Assembly (NCBI RefSeq): GCF_947539375.1
Contig: NZ_OX443569.1
Location: 186,001 to 250,000, forward strand
Origin: Lactobacillus isalae
Lineage (GTDB): Bacteria > Bacillota > Bacilli > Lactobacillales > Lactobacillaceae
Direction of reading: 5' to 3'
Length of the DNA: 64,000 bases
The position numbers and the translations under genes were made by a program. Below, piece by piece: positions 21,588 to 29,152 of this stretch. The notes below the pieces were generated by a model. It ran no database searches, was not told the DNA's origin, and was given only the letters and a program-made list of their open reading frames with translations. The stretch's first letter is position 1. Each line of letters opens with the position of its first letter.

Positions 21588-21740
21588 AGCTAATCACAAG
21601 GATTAGCTAAACTCAAAAGTCATCTTAAGTTACGATTGGAGTTAGTGACCGACACTCACTAGCTCCTTTTCTTTTATAATTATACAATTTTTGCTAAAAA
21701 AATGGAATATCCTAGCAGACCTTGTGGCTGCTTTTTATTT
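21588..21740. other. Cluster of three hairpins between bglH and dhaK
   Basis: AGCTAATC/GATTAGCT (21588-21608) has its T-run only on the minus strand. GGAGTTAGTGA/TCACTAGCTCC (21638-21666) is followed by TTTTCTTTT on the plus strand and is a good terminator for bglH. AGCAG/CTGCT (21714-21732) followed by TTTTTATTTT is a third, weaker plus-strand terminator. A TTGTATAAT sequence on the minus strand near 21678-21686 could start a short minus RNA ending at 21581. The rest of this 290-bp gap is AT-rich with no gene. Confidence 0.6.
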
Positions 21741-21775
21741 TAAGTAATAAATTAAACTTAGAAGGTGGATTAAGT

Positions 21776-21801
21776 TATAATAAGCTGTGAAAGCATTTTC
21801 A
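21776..21801 (+). promoter_or_regulatory. Promoter -10 and cre site of the dha operon
   Basis: TATAAT at 21776-21781 is followed by the cre site TGAAAGCATTTTCA (21788-21801), a 13/14 match. The cre lies just downstream of the -10, a position where CcpA acts as a roadblock. A weak TTAAAC -35 lies 18 bp upstream. Confidence 0.7.
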
Positions 21802-21822
21802 AAAAAGAAAAGAGATAAAAAC

Positions 21823-22818
21823 ATGAAGAAAATTATTAATGATCCACACAATGTTGTACCAGAAATGGTATCAGGAATGACAAGGTCTTATCCACAATTT
21901 ATTGAAAAAATTCCTGACACCGAAGCCGTTGTTCGTTCTGATAAAGAATCAATGAAAGGAAAAGTTGGTATTATTAGCGGTGGTGGTTCTGGACATGAAC
22001 CAACTCATGCTGGTTATATTGGTAAAGGTATGTTGAGTGCTGCTATTTGTGGTCAGGTGTTTACTTCACCAACTCCTGACCAAATTTACGCTGCTATTAA
22101 AGCAGTTGATCAAGGTCATGGCGTCTTTATGGTAGTTAAAAACTATTCAGGTGACGTAATGAACTTTGATATGGCTAAAGACTTAGCCGAGATGGATGAC
22201 ATTAAAGTAAAGTCAATCGTTGTTGATGATGATATTGCAGTAGAAAATAGTTTATACACACAAGGTAGACGTGGAGTTGCTGGTACCTTGTTTATGCATA
22301 AGATTCTTGGAGCAGCTGCGCAACAAGGCGCTAGTTTAGATGAAATTAAAGATCTAGCTAAGAAAGTCTTGCCAAACATTAAGACAATTGCTGTGGCACT
22401 TTCTGCAGCGACCAATCCCGAAGTTGGTAAACCAGGTTTTGTTTTAAAAGAAGATGAAATCGAGTATGGTGTCGGCATTCACAGTGAACCAGGTTATCGC
22501 CGTGAGAAAATTAAGCCGTCTAAAGAATTAGTTGAAGAATTGGTCGGAAAGTTAAATGAAGAGATGCATCTCGACGGTAACAAGAGGTATGCATGTTTGA
22601 TTAATGGCATGGGTGCAACTCCATTAATGGAGCAATATATTTTTGCAAATGATGTTTTAAATAAGTTAGAAGATTTCAATATTAAGCCAAGCTTTATGAA
22701 AGTTGGAAACTATATGACATCACTTGATATGGCTGGTATTTCTTTGACCTTATTTGAGATTAAAGAAGATAAATGGCTTGATTATTTGAACTTTCCAGTT
22801 GAAACAATTGCATGGTAG
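21823..22818 (+). CDS. dhaK: Dihydroxyacetone kinase, DhaK subunit
   Basis: Substrate-binding subunit of the PEP-dependent dihydroxyacetone kinase. The 331 residues include G-G-G-S-G-H58-E-P-T-H and H220 in G-I-H-S-E-P-G, the histidine that binds dihydroxyacetone covalently. The start is ATG 21823 behind AAGAGAT; the frame reaches back to a GTG at 21787 inside the cre site, which is not credible as a start. The gene is followed by dhaL after 12 bp. No DhaS/DhaQ regulator or glycerol dehydrogenase gene is next to it, so control seems to be by CcpA only. Confidence 0.95.
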   Translation: MKKIINDPHNVVPEMVSGMTRSYPQFIEKIPDTEAVVRSDKESMKGKVGIISGGGSGHEPTHAGYIGKGMLSAAICGQVFTSPTPDQIYAAIKAVDQGHGVFMVVKNYSGDVMNFDMAKDLAEMDDIKVKSIVVDDDIAVENSLYTQGRRGVAGTLFMHKILGAAAQQGASLDEIKDLAKKVLPNIKTIAVALSAATNPEVGKPGFVLKEDEIEYGVGIHSEPGYRREKIKPSKELVEELVGKLNEEMHLDGNKRYACLINGMGATPLMEQYIFANDVLNKLEDFNIKPSFMKVGNYMTSLDMAGISLTLFEIKEDKWLDYLNFPVETIAW

Positions 22819-22830
22819 AAGGGAATAAAA

Positions 22831-23415
22831 ATGACATTAACGGTTGATACATTAACAAGTTGGATGAATGATTTTGCTGATAAGATTGAAAACAATAAAC
22901 AATATTTGAGTGATCTTGATACCCCAATCGGAGATGGAGATCATGGCTTTAACATGAGCCGCGGAATGAAAGCAGTAAAAGATAAGTTGGCAACTAAGCC
23001 AGCTGATGTTCCTGCAGCATTCAAAACAATTGCGATGGTATTAATTTCTACTGTTGGAGGTGCATCGGGTCCACTTTATGGAACAGCTTTTCTTGAGATG
23101 GCAAAAAAGAGTAGTTCAACAGATGATCTTGGTGAGTTACTTGAAGCAGCCTTAGCTGGAATTCAAAAACGTGGTGGAGCAAAGCCAGGTGATAAGACCA
23201 TGGTTGATGTTTGGAGTGAATCAGTTCCAGAAGTTAAAGCGGGTAACTTATCAGAAGACAAAATTCATAAAGCTGTTGAAGCAACAAAAGATATGGTTGC
23301 TAAAAAGGGACGTGCTAGTTATTTAGGCGAGCGTTCAAAGGGACATATTGATCCAGGCTCTGAGTCAAGTGGATATCTATTTGAAGCTCTTCTTGAAACG
23401 GAGGACTTACTATGA
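22831..23415 (+). CDS. dhaL: Dihydroxyacetone kinase, ADP-binding DhaL subunit
   Basis: Nucleotide-binding subunit which passes phosphate from DhaM to dihydroxyacetone bound on DhaK. The 194 residues show the Mg-ADP ligands D30, D35 and D37 in D-T-P-I-G-D-G-D-H-G. The G-G-A-S-G-P-L-Y-G-T segment and the G-A-x-P-G-D-K-T-M-V-D motif follow. It overlaps dhaM by 4 bp (ATGA), showing translational coupling. Confidence 0.95.
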   Translation: MTLTVDTLTSWMNDFADKIENNKQYLSDLDTPIGDGDHGFNMSRGMKAVKDKLATKPADVPAAFKTIAMVLISTVGGASGPLYGTAFLEMAKKSSSTDDLGELLEAALAGIQKRGGAKPGDKTMVDVWSESVPEVKAGNLSEDKIHKAVEATKDMVAKKGRASYLGERSKGHIDPGSESSGYLFEALLETEDLL

Positions 23416-23783
23416 GTTTAGGAATTACAATAGTTTCTCACGTTCCAGAAATTGCAACGGGATTACCAAAATTACTAAATCAAGTTGCAAAGGATGTTTC
23501 TATTACTACCGCAGGTGGTATGAATGATGGTGATATTGGCACCAGTATGGAAAAGATCATGCAAGCTTTTGAGGATAATCAAGCTGATGAGATTTTAGCT
23601 TTTTATGACTTAGGAAGTGCAAAAATGAATCTTGAAATGGCGATGGAAATGAGTGATAAAAAAATTCATTTATATGACACAGCTTTAATTGAAGGAGCTT
23701 ATACAGCTGCTTCTTTAATTCAAGCAGGAGTGGGTTTAGATGAGATTGAAGCGCAACTTAAGCCATTAACTATTAAAGATTAA
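23412..23783 (+). CDS. dhaM: Dihydroxyacetone kinase phosphotransfer subunit DhaM
   Basis: EIIA-mannose-like phosphocarrier that receives phosphate from HPr. The active histidine is H10 (V-S-H-V-P-E-I-A-x-G). At 123 residues it is the short single-domain form usual in Gram-positive bacteria, without fused HPr or EI domains. It is the last gene of dhaKLM and is followed by a terminator. Confidence 0.95.
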   Translation: MSLGITIVSHVPEIATGLPKLLNQVAKDVSITTAGGMNDGDIGTSMEKIMQAFEDNQADEILAFYDLGSAKMNLEMAMEMSDKKIHLYDTALIEGAYTAASLIQAGVGLDEIEAQLKPLTIKD

Positions 23784-23801
23784 ATTGATTATAAATAAAG
23801 A

Positions 23802-23842
23802 ATTAGGCGTATTCATTAATTGTGAGTATGCCTATTTTTTGT
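23802..23842 (+). terminator. Terminator of the dha operon
   Basis: GGCGTATTCA and TGAGTATGCC pair with two G-U pairs and are followed by TATTTTTTG. Confidence 0.85.
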
Positions 23843-23978
23843 TGTATTAACTGAGAAGCTGTTTTATTGGTTATAAAATAATAAAAATTCATATATGATA
23901 TGAAAACGTATGTAAAAATCATATATGGTCAATTAAGTGGTAAAATAATAAAAAACATTAATGGAAATAGGAGTAAAA

Positions 23979-24599
23979 ATGAAAAAGTACGCAAAAGCAA
24001 TATATTGGGGATTACCAATCAGTTTAATCCTTGCTATTTCAATTATTTTGCATTTAGGTTGGATTAATGCCTTCGATAATTTCTTTGAAGGATTAGTTCA
24101 TATTGTGCCTAATTTAAAAGGTCTAATGCTAAAGATTACATTTTTAGCTGATACTAAGGTTGATTTAGTTTGGATGGTTTTAATTGCTGTAATTCTATGG
24201 TTTAGAAAACAACGTCCTCTTGCAACTAATTTGGTTTTAACAATGATTACTGGGGATGCAGTAGGTTGGGTAATTAAACACTTAATTCAAAGAGCACGTC
24301 CAGTCCAGCACTTGGCAGTTGACGATGGTTTTAGTTTTCCAAGTGGTCATACCTTAGGGATGGGAATGATTGTAATTTGGATTATTATGGTTCTTTTGCC
24401 AGTTGTCTTGAAAGATAGAACTAAACGTTTTTGGATTGATTTTCTTTTAATTGTTTGGTTAGTCATTGTAATGATTTCAAGAGTATATGTATATGCTCAC
24501 TATCCATCAGATGTTTGTGGTTCTGTTGCAATTGCCTTAACTTGGGTTGCTATTATGCAATTCGTTTTTGAAAAAATTAAGCAAATGGTAAACAAATAA
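23979..24599 (+). CDS. PAP2-family membrane phosphatase
   Basis: Integral membrane phosphatase, probably acting on phosphatidate-type lipids or undecaprenyl pyrophosphate. The 206 residues contain the three PAP2 motifs: K-H-L-I-Q-R-A-R-P, F-P-S-G-H-T and S-R-V-Y-x-x-A-H-Y-P-S-D. About five or six helices are evident. The start is ATG 23979 behind TAGGAG; the in-frame ATG 18 bp earlier has no ribosome site. Two CATATATG boxes exactly 30 bp apart (23890-23897 and 23920-23927) lie upstream. It is a single-gene unit ending in a two-way terminator. Confidence 0.92.
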   Translation: MKKYAKAIYWGLPISLILAISIILHLGWINAFDNFFEGLVHIVPNLKGLMLKITFLADTKVDLVWMVLIAVILWFRKQRPLATNLVLTMITGDAVGWVIKHLIQRARPVQHLAVDDGFSFPSGHTLGMGMIVIWIIMVLLPVVLKDRTKRFWIDFLLIVWLVIVMISRVYVYAHYPSDVCGSVAIALTWVAIMQFVFEKIKQMVNK

Positions 24600-24609
24600 A
24601 TAATTAACA

Positions 24610-24642
24610 AAATAGGGTTAAGCTTAATGCTTAACCCTATTT
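24610..24642. terminator. Bidirectional terminator
   Basis: AAATAGGGTTAAGC and GCTTAACCCTATTT form a perfect 14-bp stem between the convergent PAP2 and C45-type genes. Confidence 0.88.
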
Positions 24643-24679
24643 GCGTGAGTAGTTTTGGTTATGTTATTTATAAAAATTA

Positions 24680-26035
24680 TTAATCGAATAAGGTCCAAGG
24701 TTGACTTGGTCTGTCATATAAATAACCCTTTTGCCAGTTCCATTCTGGGTGTTGTTTCATAAAGTCTTTTGCGTCAAATGGTTCGCCATCAGCTCTACCA
24801 AAGATGCCCCACATATTTAAGTTCTTAATATCTGTAGCATCGGCACATTTACCATCACATGAGCCACCTGGGAAGAATGGAATATTCCAAACGCCATGTG
24901 GATCGTCAGCGTAGTATTGTGGATCAACGTCATAGTGAGCACAAATATTACGTGAAGAAGCACATTGATAACCTAGATATGGATCATACTTATCAGCTAA
25001 GATTCGCTTGGCAACTCCATCGTCAATAGTGCCGGATACTTCTGGTAGTAACTCTTCAAAGCGTGCTCTACGAGCACCGGTTTGCTGACGAGTATCGTTA
25101 TATCCATTATCAACACATTCTAGATTACGAATACGTGGATTGTGACAAGCATTGCAGCCATAATAGAAGCCATCGGTTGACTCTAATAATTCTTGATGTT
25201 TTAATCCTTGTTCATAGCGAGCAATTTCACCAGTATTTATATTGCAAAGGAGCCAAATATTTGCATAGCCACCATTATTACCTTCATTAACTAATTTTAC
25301 CCATTGATCAATATTATTAGCATACTGGGTAGCCTTGCGAGCACGAATAAATTCTGGGATACCTTTTACATCATAGCCAACAAAGCCAGCAATAGTTGTC
25401 TCAGTAATTCCTAAACCGGCATCAGTAACATAGAAGTCAGTCATTGAATCGATATAACCAGGAACAGTTTGCATCTTGAATGCATGACCATTAGTTGGAT
25501 GTACTTCTTCACAAACGTTAAAGTATTGACCGCTCCAAAAGTCATCAAAACTTTCGTGAGCAATTACCGGTTTTCCATCCCGAGTTGCAGAACCAGTTGC
25601 GACAAAACCGGAGCAGTGGGATCCACGTGGGCCTTGAGGTGGATTATTAGAATAATCGGCTGCAACTTGTGGCCACCAATAGCCAGTTAATTCCATCCAG
25701 TCATTCCAACCAATAATGTCATCAACACTAGTTTCAAAGCCGTTAGCAGTGAAACCATCGGCCATTCCTTGCATCTCTTCCATATATTCTTCAGGAATTT
25801 TATCTTTATGCATTTTAACAGCCTGTTCTACAAAGAATGAATAATCCATTCCATACAGTTCAAGTGTCATATGCGTATAGACGCGAATTGCATCCCTAAA
25901 CTCATCAGTTAAAAGATAGCCATGTTGAAAGCCGATTTCGTATGGATCACCTTGAACTGATAAGTAGTGCCAACCATTAATATCTTTTTTACTAGCTTTT
26001 GCAACGATTTTATTTTGTGTATCTGTTAATGTCAT
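24680..26035 (-). CDS. C45-like N-terminal-nucleophile hydrolase (acyltransferase/amidase family)
   Basis: Probable self-processing amide hydrolase or acyltransferase related to acyl-CoA:6-aminopenicillanate acyltransferase and phospholipase-B-like proteins. The 451 residues have the N-terminal family segment G-D-P-Y-E-I-G-F-Q-H-G. The likely nucleophile is C141 in R-G-S-H-C-S-G-F, which would become N-terminal after cleavage of a 140-residue propeptide. D-G-K-P-V-I-A-H-E-S-F-D-D follows as in the family. No signal peptide is seen. The start is ATG 26035 behind AAGGTG; the earlier in-frame ATG at 26056 has no ribosome site. It is the last gene of a cassette with a C1B peptidase (32 bp upstream) and an APC exchanger, and takes the place of the C69 enzyme in the sister cassette. 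The substrate is unknown. Confidence 0.78.
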   Translation of the reverse strand: MTLTDTQNKIVAKASKKDINGWHYLSVQGDPYEIGFQHGYLLTDEFRDAIRVYTHMTLELYGMDYSFFVEQAVKMHKDKIPEEYMEEMQGMADGFTANGFETSVDDIIGWNDWMELTGYWWPQVAADYSNNPPQGPRGSHCSGFVATGSATRDGKPVIAHESFDDFWSGQYFNVCEEVHPTNGHAFKMQTVPGYIDSMTDFYVTDAGLGITETTIAGFVGYDVKGIPEFIRARKATQYANNIDQWVKLVNEGNNGGYANIWLLCNINTGEIARYEQGLKHQELLESTDGFYYGCNACHNPRIRNLECVDNGYNDTRQQTGARRARFEELLPEVSGTIDDGVAKRILADKYDPYLGYQCASSRNICAHYDVDPQYYADDPHGVWNIPFFPGGSCDGKCADATDIKNLNMWGIFGRADGEPFDAKDFMKQHPEWNWQKGYLYDRPSQPWTLFD

Positions 26036-26067
26036 AGCATTCACCTTCGTTTTCAATAGATTAAAAA

Positions 26068-27393
26068 CTAATCAGATAACATTGCAGTCCAATATGGAAG
26101 GTTAATCTCTGCTTTTTCGTAGGCTTCTAATTGGGTAGCAGATAAGTACTTCTTGTTTATTACAGTGTTATAAGTATATTGGTCCATCCAAGAATTATCC
26201 ATAATAAAGTAACCCTTGTGACCAGGCTTGTCGCCCCATGAATTTTGAACTTTCCACTTAGTAGGTTCATTATCATGTAAATCAACACCACAAATTAACA
26301 TGGCATGTGTTGGCATACTTTCACGGTATTGAACTCTAGTAGCCTTGTCTTTACCTAGGCTAATGCCAAATGAACGTTTCCAATTATAAACGCCTAGGGA
26401 AAGTAGGCCAGCAGGATTATTCCATTCTTGTAAAACGTCACAAGCAAACCAAACTGGTTCACCGTCTTTTAGTTGTTCAATTGCCATGTGTCTCATATCA
26501 GCCATTGGAACATTTAAGTAGCGAATGTCTTTACCGCCAACAACGTTATTACATAGTTCAATACCATAAGTTTGGTTGTATTTATAGCCACCACCAGGTA
26601 AGTTCATGAGTTCGACATAATCGTCTAAATTAACATCAGCAAACTTCTTGTAAAATTCTAAAGGTGTAATTTCACCAGTGGTGTGATAATTCTTGTTCTT
26701 ATCGCGATATTCGTAAGTAAACTTTTCTGGAGGAGTACCAAAACAAATACTCAAGATGCGATAGTTTTCTTGATTTAATTGATGAATTACACTCTTAATT
26801 TTTGTATCAGAAGCGTTGTTATTAACTAGATCACGTAATTTCATTGCATCTTTATCTAGTTTTCTGTTATACATTTGATTTATTTCAGTTGTGTTCCATG
26901 CTGGTGTTGTTTCAGGCATTAATTCATGTGGAACTAAACCATATTTTTCAATTAGGTTAGTCAATAATGACCAGTCACCACCATCTTCTTGTGGAGTAGA
27001 TAACAAGAACGTAACTTCACGATCGGATAGAGGCTTAGCAGCAGTTTTTACAATATTGTTATAAAAGTAGTTACCACGCTCTAACTTATCGTAGAAGAAT
27101 AGGTAGTCAGGTGAAAGCTCCATGTCTTTCAAATTATGTTTCTTTTCAATTAAGAAACGAATAAAATTTAAACCACTAAACATCCAGCAGCGACCAGAAT
27201 GCTTTTGATTCATAACTTCATTTGAGTCAACATCAACTGAAAAGTTAAAACTACTATTTTCAATTGCACGCTCATTGGTGATCGCTTTTTTAATACCATT
27301 TTTCATTACTGCATTTTGGGTAATGCGAAATCTTTGATCATCAAGAAAGTCTGATCTAATAGATTTTAAATCAGTAGGATTAAGTTCAGACAT
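26068..27393 (-). CDS. C1B cysteine aminopeptidase (PepC/PepG-like), cassette A
   Basis: Cytoplasmic bleomycin-hydrolase-type cysteine peptidase. The 441 residues contain the full triad: C69 (S-G-R-C-W), H363 (P-T-H-A-M) and N384 (V-Q-N-S-W-G). The conserved K-G-Y-F-I-M segment follows. The length fits the PepC family (about 440-450). The end is N-L-P-Y-W-T-A-M-L-S-D. The C-terminal residues in this family plug the active site and set the aminopeptidase mode. It is 24 bp after the APC gene and 32 bp before the C45-like gene. It is a clear paralogue of the gene at 30608-31933. Confidence 0.92.
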   Translation of the reverse strand: MSELNPTDLKSIRSDFLDDQRFRITQNAVMKNGIKKAITNERAIENSSFNFSVDVDSNEVMNQKHSGRCWMFSGLNFIRFLIEKKHNLKDMELSPDYLFFYDKLERGNYFYNNIVKTAAKPLSDREVTFLLSTPQEDGGDWSLLTNLIEKYGLVPHELMPETTPAWNTTEINQMYNRKLDKDAMKLRDLVNNNASDTKIKSVIHQLNQENYRILSICFGTPPEKFTYEYRDKNKNYHTTGEITPLEFYKKFADVNLDDYVELMNLPGGGYKYNQTYGIELCNNVVGGKDIRYLNVPMADMRHMAIEQLKDGEPVWFACDVLQEWNNPAGLLSLGVYNWKRSFGISLGKDKATRVQYRESMPTHAMLICGVDLHDNEPTKWKVQNSWGDKPGHKGYFIMDNSWMDQYTYNTVINKKYLSATQLEAYEKAEINLPYWTAMLSD

Positions 27394-27417
27394 AATACAA
27401 TCTCTTTTCTAATAAAA

Positions 27418-29085
27418 CTAATTGTTTGCGTCTGGTGGGGTAAGCTTATTATCTTCAGCAGCCTTAACAACTTTGGTTGAAACTTGAGCATCCGGGCTGT
27501 AGTGACGCTTGATAGGCATCCCCATTGGGTTTTGATCTTTAGACATAATATCAGTTGGAACGTTAGAAGAAACTTTACCAGGTTTATTTAAACCTTCGAT
27601 TTCCCAAGTAAATGGAGCAAATTTGTTAGTTGGATCAACCCAGTTGTGGTGCTTTGAAAGTTGATACATAACAAAGCAGATTCCTAAAATTAGTGCTACT
27701 AAAATCAGAATAACTGATATATAAATTATTGGAGATCCAACTTCAGCCTTGACTTGTGCTGGTGGATAGATTGCTAAAATAATCCCGAATACACTAGAAA
27801 GTAAGCCTAGGCCTGCAACAAACCATGCACCGAATTTTCCGCCTGGAACTTTAAATGCTCTTGGACGGTTAGGTTGGTCGTAACGTAATTTCAAGAAGGT
27901 AGTAAACATTAAGATGTAGTAGAACAAATACAAAACAGTAATAGTCTGAGTCAACATAATAACGAAGCCTTCAACATTTGGAAGTAACTTAACCAAGTAG
28001 GCAATGATTGTCATGCCGGCAATTTGTGTGTACATCAAGTGAGCAGGCATTTCGTGTTTATTCTTTTCTTGGAACCAATGTGGTAAGAAGCCAGAACCTC
28101 CAGCTTGACCAAGCATAAATGAAGGACCAGCCATATTAGTAATAACACTAGCTAAAACATTACATAAACTAGCCCAAACAAGTACCATGTATAACCATGG
28201 AATTCCGATAGTAGCACCTAATGTTCTAAAGACAGTGTTTAGCGTATAAATAACGTTGATTTGGTTTTCTGGAACGATCATCGCAATAATTACAGTACCA
28301 ACAACGAAGATTAAGAACACTAAGATCATAGAAATAAACATAGCCTTAGTGAAGTCTTTTTCTGGGTGCTTTAATTGCTTAATGTGGGCAGCGTTCATAT
28401 CAATACCAGTGTATGAGAAGAATACTCCGGCAGCTAAGGCTAAAGTAGACATCCCATTCCACTTAGGAATTAATCCCTTTGGTGTCATTGGAATGGCAGG
28501 TTGGTGACCTTCACATAACCAAACAATGGTTAAAATAATCATTAAGGCTAAGGGAATAAAGGTACCAATCAAAACACCATATTTTGCGACATTAGAAAAG
28601 GCTTTAACACCTTTGGTTGCAATAAATGTTAAGATCCAATATAAAATAATGAAGCCCGTCATAATTAAAATTTCGTGTTGAGGGTGTTGTGCAAATTGTA
28701 CGGCCTTGTCATACATTGGAGTATAGAACATAATCGTAGCAGCATAACTAGGCATCCCCATACCGAAGTTAATCATCGTTTGAAACCATAGAATTAATAA
28801 ACAAGTTAGTGCCCAGCCTTTACCAAGACCTTCACCAACCCATCGAAAGATACCACCACGGTTGCTCCAACCTGATGCTAATTCAGCAGCTACTAAAGCA
28901 GTAGGAATGAAGAAGCAGATAGCACCAATGGCAAAGTAAGTTACAGAAGACAAACCATAGAAGGCTTGCTGAACATCATTACCGATCCCAGCGATAATGG
29001 TAACGTTCATTAATGTCAGTGCAAGAACAGAAATATAAATCTTTTTGATAGACTTTTTTTCTTTATCCTTTGCATCATCCATCAT
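27418..29085 (-). CDS. GadC-like APC amino-acid exchanger, cassette A
   Basis: Membrane amino-acid antiporter of about 555 residues with 12 helices. The N-terminal line (L-A-L-T-L-M-N-V-T-I-I-A-G-I-G and E-L-A-S-G-W-S-N-R-G-G) is typical of the glutamate:GABA antiporter group. A hydrophilic C-terminal tail of some 65 residues (W-V-D-P, then M-G-M-P-I-K-R) recalls the GadC C-plug that closes the channel at neutral pH. Start choice: the ATG at 29094 is directly against its GGAG, so ATG 29085 is preferred. Its nearest relative in the window is the gene at 31967-33613. Substrates are unknown; placement suggests exchange of a peptidase or amidase product. Confidence 0.88.
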   Translation of the reverse strand: MMDDAKDKEKKSIKKIYISVLALTLMNVTIIAGIGNDVQQAFYGLSSVTYFAIGAICFFIPTALVAAELASGWSNRGGIFRWVGEGLGKGWALTCLLILWFQTMINFGMGMPSYAATIMFYTPMYDKAVQFAQHPQHEILIMTGFIILYWILTFIATKGVKAFSNVAKYGVLIGTFIPLALMIILTIVWLCEGHQPAIPMTPKGLIPKWNGMSTLALAAGVFFSYTGIDMNAAHIKQLKHPEKDFTKAMFISMILVFLIFVVGTVIIAMIVPENQINVIYTLNTVFRTLGATIGIPWLYMVLVWASLCNVLASVITNMAGPSFMLGQAGGSGFLPHWFQEKNKHEMPAHLMYTQIAGMTIIAYLVKLLPNVEGFVIMLTQTITVLYLFYYILMFTTFLKLRYDQPNRPRAFKVPGGKFGAWFVAGLGLLSSVFGIILAIYPPAQVKAEVGSPIIYISVILILVALILGICFVMYQLSKHHNWVDPTNKFAPFTWEIEGLNKPGKVSSNVPTDIMSKDQNPMGMPIKRHYSPDAQVSTKVVKAAEDNKLTPPDANN

Positions 29086-29120
29086 TATTTTCATCTCCTA
29101 AAATAATATCAACATTACAG

Positions 29121-29150
29121 AAAAAGCTAGGTGAATTCACCTAGCTTTTT
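29121..29150. terminator. Perfect palindromic terminator between the two cassettes
   Basis: AAAAAGCTAGGTGAA and TTCACCTAGCTTTTT form a fully complementary 30-bp palindrome right after the C69 gene. It separates cassette B from cassette A. Only about 35 bp lie between it and the start of the next APC gene, so the downstream cassette either uses a promoter overlapping this palindrome or relies on read-through. Confidence 0.88.
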
Positions 29151-29152
29151 TA

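Noticed and set aside
21588-21740. A known riboswitch class ahead of dhaK
   Set aside because: The hairpins do not carry the conserved core of T-box, SAM, preQ1 or other elements that I can recognise, and they read as terminators.
21787-21822. Upstream GTG start adding 12 residues to DhaK
   Set aside because: The GTG lies across the cre site with no ribosome site; ATG 21823 has AAGAGAT and gives the normal family length.
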